Shown here: positions 15,342 to 18,093 of the stretch, in pieces
Layout of the letters: every line of letters begins with the position of its first letter
Numbering within the stretch: the stretch's first letter is position 1
The notes under the pieces: generated by a model
The model's input: only the letters and a program-made list of their open reading frames with translations
Told to the model about the DNA's origin: nothing
The model's database searches: none
From: CAG-826 sp964654155
GTDB taxonomy: Bacteria > Bacillota_I > Bacilli_A > RFN20 > CAG-826
Direction of reading: 5' to 3'
NCBI GenBank assembly: GCA_964654155.1
Contig: CAZZGL010000023.1
Coordinates: 1 to 18,093, forward strand
DNA length: 18,093 nucleotides
Translations under genes and position numbers: made by a program

Positions 15342-18093
15342 CTATTCAGCTGTAGCTGTAACTAATCTAGCACTATTTAAAGTGAAGGAAGCAAATTCAG
15401 CAGATAAGGAGAAGTCTAAAACATTTGTATGTAAACCAGTTAATGTTTGTACATATGATGTTAGTGGATCAGTACCATCATAAACATAACCATCAACACC
15501 ATGGAAAACATATGTTAATGTTAAATCATTACCAACGCGTTTTGCATTTAATTCAACATATCCTCCTAAGAAAACGTTCTTTAATCCTGTCCAGAAATCT
15601 CCACCTTCTTTAAGGAACCAAGTACCACTGTTTTGATTATCAGCAATTTGCTTACTATCTCCATTACGATCATTCATCCAACCACACCAGTCCATACGGA
15701 ATGTTGCACCATCACCATAAGCAGCGCCTTTAGCCCAATTAGAGGTATCACCATCAGAAACAATTAATAATGGGTGTCTCCATTGATTACCATCTAAATT
15801 TTCATCTGCAATGCGATTTCCTGAATCATCATTGAATGATGAATCAAATGTCCATTTAGCATTAAATTCAAAATCTCCAGTTAATCCTGTAAATATTTCA
15901 GTCCAATAAGCACGATCTTCCCAACCTCCAGAAGATTTTTTAGATTCATTTTTAATTTCTGTTTGTTTAGAACCACAACATGACCAATATCCACCATAAA
16001 CACTTTCTGAATCTTCAATCCATTCACCTTCATGACCTTCTGAATGATCTTTTAAATTAGAACAATGTAATAATGGTAAATCTTTAAATACAGTCTCATT
16101 CTTTACATGACAATGGATACATTCAGTTGTATATTCACCATGTGTTGAACAAGTTGATTCTTTAGTAACAGTAATTATATCCCTATCATATTTTGTTGCC
16201 CATGTATGTTCTTTGCCTTGTACATCTTTAGTTTCATAGAAACCACATTTTGTACAATATCTTTCATCTGTTCCTAATTCAATACATGTTGCAGAAACAG
16301 CAGTGTACCACTCAGTAAAGTCATGTTCACCATCTGAACAATACTTAGCAACGATATCATCGTTATATCTAACTAAACCAGCTTCTGTTAATTTTAAATA
16401 ACTTCCCCATGGAGCAGACCAATCCCATGAAATCGAATTCCAACCAGTAGCAGGATTTGAACCAATTCTAATACCAAGAATTGTATCTTTGTCAACTGAA
16501 CCAACGCCTAAATCTTCATATAAAGCAAATGTTTCAATCTTAACATTGTATAATCCATTTTTATCAGCTTCTGTAGTATGAGTGGAATTAGCTTTTGTAA
16601 AGTTACCTTTACTGCTGCCTGCAGATGCCCATAATTGATAGTCAGCACCAATATTATTTTCTGTTAAGAAACGAACTTCAAAGTTATCATTTTCCCACCA
16701 ATCACTATTTTTTTCTTCACCTTTAAGATTCTTTACATATATATCAGCAAAGATATATACACCACGAATATTTCTAGTTGCATAGAAATCAATATGTTCA
16801 CCAGCGCCTTTTAATGCAAATTCATATTTAGCAACACCTTCATAAATTGCATCATCCTTTTTTCCATCAATATTAACATTATCTTTTGGATTATCAGAAA
16901 TTTGAATTTTTACTGTTTTTGATAAAGAACCATATTTTGCAGTAATTTCAACATTACCAGCTTTTTCACTACTAGCAGTTACAATACCATCTGCACTTAC
17001 AGTAGCTAATGATTCATCACTTGAAGAATATTCAATCTTACTATAATCAAAGTTGATTTTATCACCTGAAGGTCTAATTTGATATGTTTCACCTAAATAT
17101 AATCCTGTTTCATATGATTTAAGAATTATTTCACTTGGTGCTTCATACATATCTTTAATTGCTTCTCCAGTTAAAGTTCTAATATTCTTAATTGTTGCAC
17201 CAATATTGAAGCCGCCAATCCAAGCATATGTTGGTTCATCAGCTTTAATGTTATCAAGTGATCCACTTGCATAACATTTTTTTCCATCTCCATATTTAGC
17301 AAACATATAGAATTTACCACCATCTCTTAAAAGACCCATAGTAAATTCATTATCTTCATCATCCATAACAACTTTATCATCGTTACTAACATAGAATGTT
17401 CCAGCATGCGTTCCACTCCAATTCCAGTTAGTATAATCATCAAGCATTCCAACCATTGAACATTCTGTCCAACCAGAAGTAGCTTTATTACGATCTAAAG
17501 CAATATAATAGAATGCATTATTAACTTCATCTTGAGCGCTAATATATGTACCAACATTAGAATTTCCTGTCATAATACCATATTTTGCATAATCTTCTCC
17601 ATCAGCCATTGAATCAATTCTAATTGTTGCTTCAACGTACCATTGTGTACCGTAGACACCATTAAACATAAGTGCAGGATCTCCGCCAGCGCCATGTGTA
17701 ATCACTCCATCTTTTAAATAGGTTGAGTAATCGAGTTCATTAGCGTGTGAGGTCTTCAAATCAAACGGTGAATGTTCGACACTAAATTCGACACTATCTG
17801 ATTTTGATCCATCGGCAACACTTGTCGCAGTGATTGTAACTTTTCTGTTTTCTGTAACATTAGCAAATTTAACTATGCCATTTGTTACAGTAGCAACATC
17901 TTTATCAGAAGATGACCAAGCAATATCTGTGATTTCAGTGTCACCAGTAATAGTGCCTTTTAATTTAACAGTTGAGCCGCCCAAAACATTTGTTTCTGAT
18001 GTTTCATTTGTAATTGTAACGGCAATAGGTTCTTTGTTTCCACAACTTGCTATACCGAAGAGCATAATTGCAGAGAGCACCAATAAAGGCAAT
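15342..18093 (-). CDS. Large mosaic surface lipoprotein, N-terminus outside window
   Basis: The 5' end is cut: the first in-window codon (18092-18090) reads TTG inside the signal peptide, so the true start lies beyond the edge. The visible 916 residues begin in the signal core and end it with lipobox IASC (Cys17), giving a lipid-anchored exported protein. Domains in order: Big_2-like Ig (about 22-106), beta-sandwich (108-305), second Big_2-like Ig (318-399), CBM9/DOMON-like module (405-570, starting NIDGKKDDAIY), a Cys/His-rich segment with two related repeats (584-709), and a C-terminal beta-sandwich (722-912). No catalytic motif is evident. A glycan-binding or surface scaffold role is inferred. 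The first sandwich resembles that of the lipoprotein at 11388. Its own terminator follows. Confidence 0.83.
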   Translation of the reverse strand, partial: LPLLVLSAIMLFGIASCGNKEPIAVTITNETSETNVLGGSTVKLKGTITGDTEITDIAWSSSDKDVATVTNGIVKFANVTENRKVTITATSVADGSKSDSVEFSVEHSPFDLKTSHANELDYSTYLKDGVITHGAGGDPALMFNGVYGTQWYVEATIRIDSMADGEDYAKYGIMTGNSNVGTYISAQDEVNNAFYYIALDRNKATSGWTECSMVGMLDDYTNWNWSGTHAGTFYVSNDDKVVMDDEDNEFTMGLLRDGGKFYMFAKYGDGKKCYASGSLDNIKADEPTYAWIGGFNIGATIKNIRTLTGEAIKDMYEAPSEIILKSYETGLYLGETYQIRPSGDKINFDYSKIEYSSSDESLATVSADGIVTASSEKAGNVEITAKYGSLSKTVKIQISDNPKDNVNIDGKKDDAIYEGVAKYEFALKGAGEHIDFYATRNIRGVYIFADIYVKNLKGEEKNSDWWENDNFEVRFLTENNIGADYQLWASAGSSKGNFTKANSTHTTEADKNGLYNVKIETFALYEDLGVGSVDKDTILGIRIGSNPATGWNSISWDWSAPWGSYLKLTEAGLVRYNDDIVAKYCSDGEHDFTEWYTAVSATCIELGTDERYCTKCGFYETKDVQGKEHTWATKYDRDIITVTKESTCSTHGEYTTECIHCHVKNETVFKDLPLLHCSNLKDHSEGHEGEWIEDSESVYGGYWSCCGSKQTEIKNESKKSSGGWEDRAYWTEIFTGLTGDFEFNAKWTFDSSFNDDSGNRIADENLDGNQWRHPLLIVSDGDTSNWAKGAAYGDGATFRMDWCGWMNDRNGDSKQIADNQNSGTWFLKEGGDFWTGLKNVFLGGYVELNAKRVGNDLTLTYVFHGVDGYVYDGTDPLTSYVQTLTGLHTNVLDFSLSAEFASFTLNSARLVTATAE

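Noticed and set aside
15966..16343. Cys-rich segment as an intracellular zinc-finger DNA-binding domain
   Set aside because: The protein has a lipobox signal peptide and is flanked by extracellular-type domains.

Overview
The window is an AT-rich stretch (roughly 30% GC by eye) from a low-GC Gram-positive-type bacterium. Genes have AGGAGG-type ribosome sites, surface proteins are lipoproteins anchored by a lipobox cysteine, and tryptophan is read from TGG with no internal TGA. All eleven visible stop codons are TAA or TAG, never TGA. Ig-like and glycan-binding lipoproteins, oligosaccharide import and a sugar-type repressor fit an uncultured gut Bacilli/Mollicutes-related lineage with the standard code (for example RF39, RFN20 or Acholeplasma relatives). 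This placement is inference from style, not from a marker gene.

Layout. From 10056 down to the left edge, on the minus strand, runs one tight operon: solute-binding lipoprotein, two CUT1 permeases, a GH2 glycosidase, an unusually large ABC ATPase, a GH43-type glycosidase, and the first 14 codons of a further gene cut by the edge. Gaps are 1-13 nt or overlaps. A LacI-type palindrome lies over the likely transcription start. Next, 12530-10120 on the minus strand, is a two-gene unit of an Ig-like/beta-sandwich lipoprotein and an RDD-family membrane protein. It has a near-consensus promoter carrying another LacI/cre-like palindrome in its spacer, and an intrinsic terminator. A MATE exporter runs rightward (12771-14186) and converges on a LacI-family repressor (15228-14245, minus) across a shared bidirectional terminator. 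The right end (15342 to the edge, minus) is a large mosaic surface lipoprotein with its own terminator, its N-terminus outside the window.

How it works together (inference). Surface lipoproteins with carbohydrate-binding-like sandwiches hold glycan near the cell. The ABC system imports oligosaccharides, and the GH2 and GH43 enzymes, which lack signal peptides, cut them in the cytoplasm. The LacI-family protein is the natural candidate to repress both the transport operon and the lipoprotein/RDD pair. GH2 plus GH43 suggests a plant-type galactose-, arabinose- or xylose-containing oligosaccharide, but the substrate cannot be read from sequence alone. The most unusual gene is the ABC ATPase: about twice normal size, with two large insertions that leave all nucleotide-binding motifs intact. 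I saw no tRNA, rRNA, CRISPR array, insertion sequence or phage gene. The longest gene-free stretch is the 240-nt divergent region 12531-12770.
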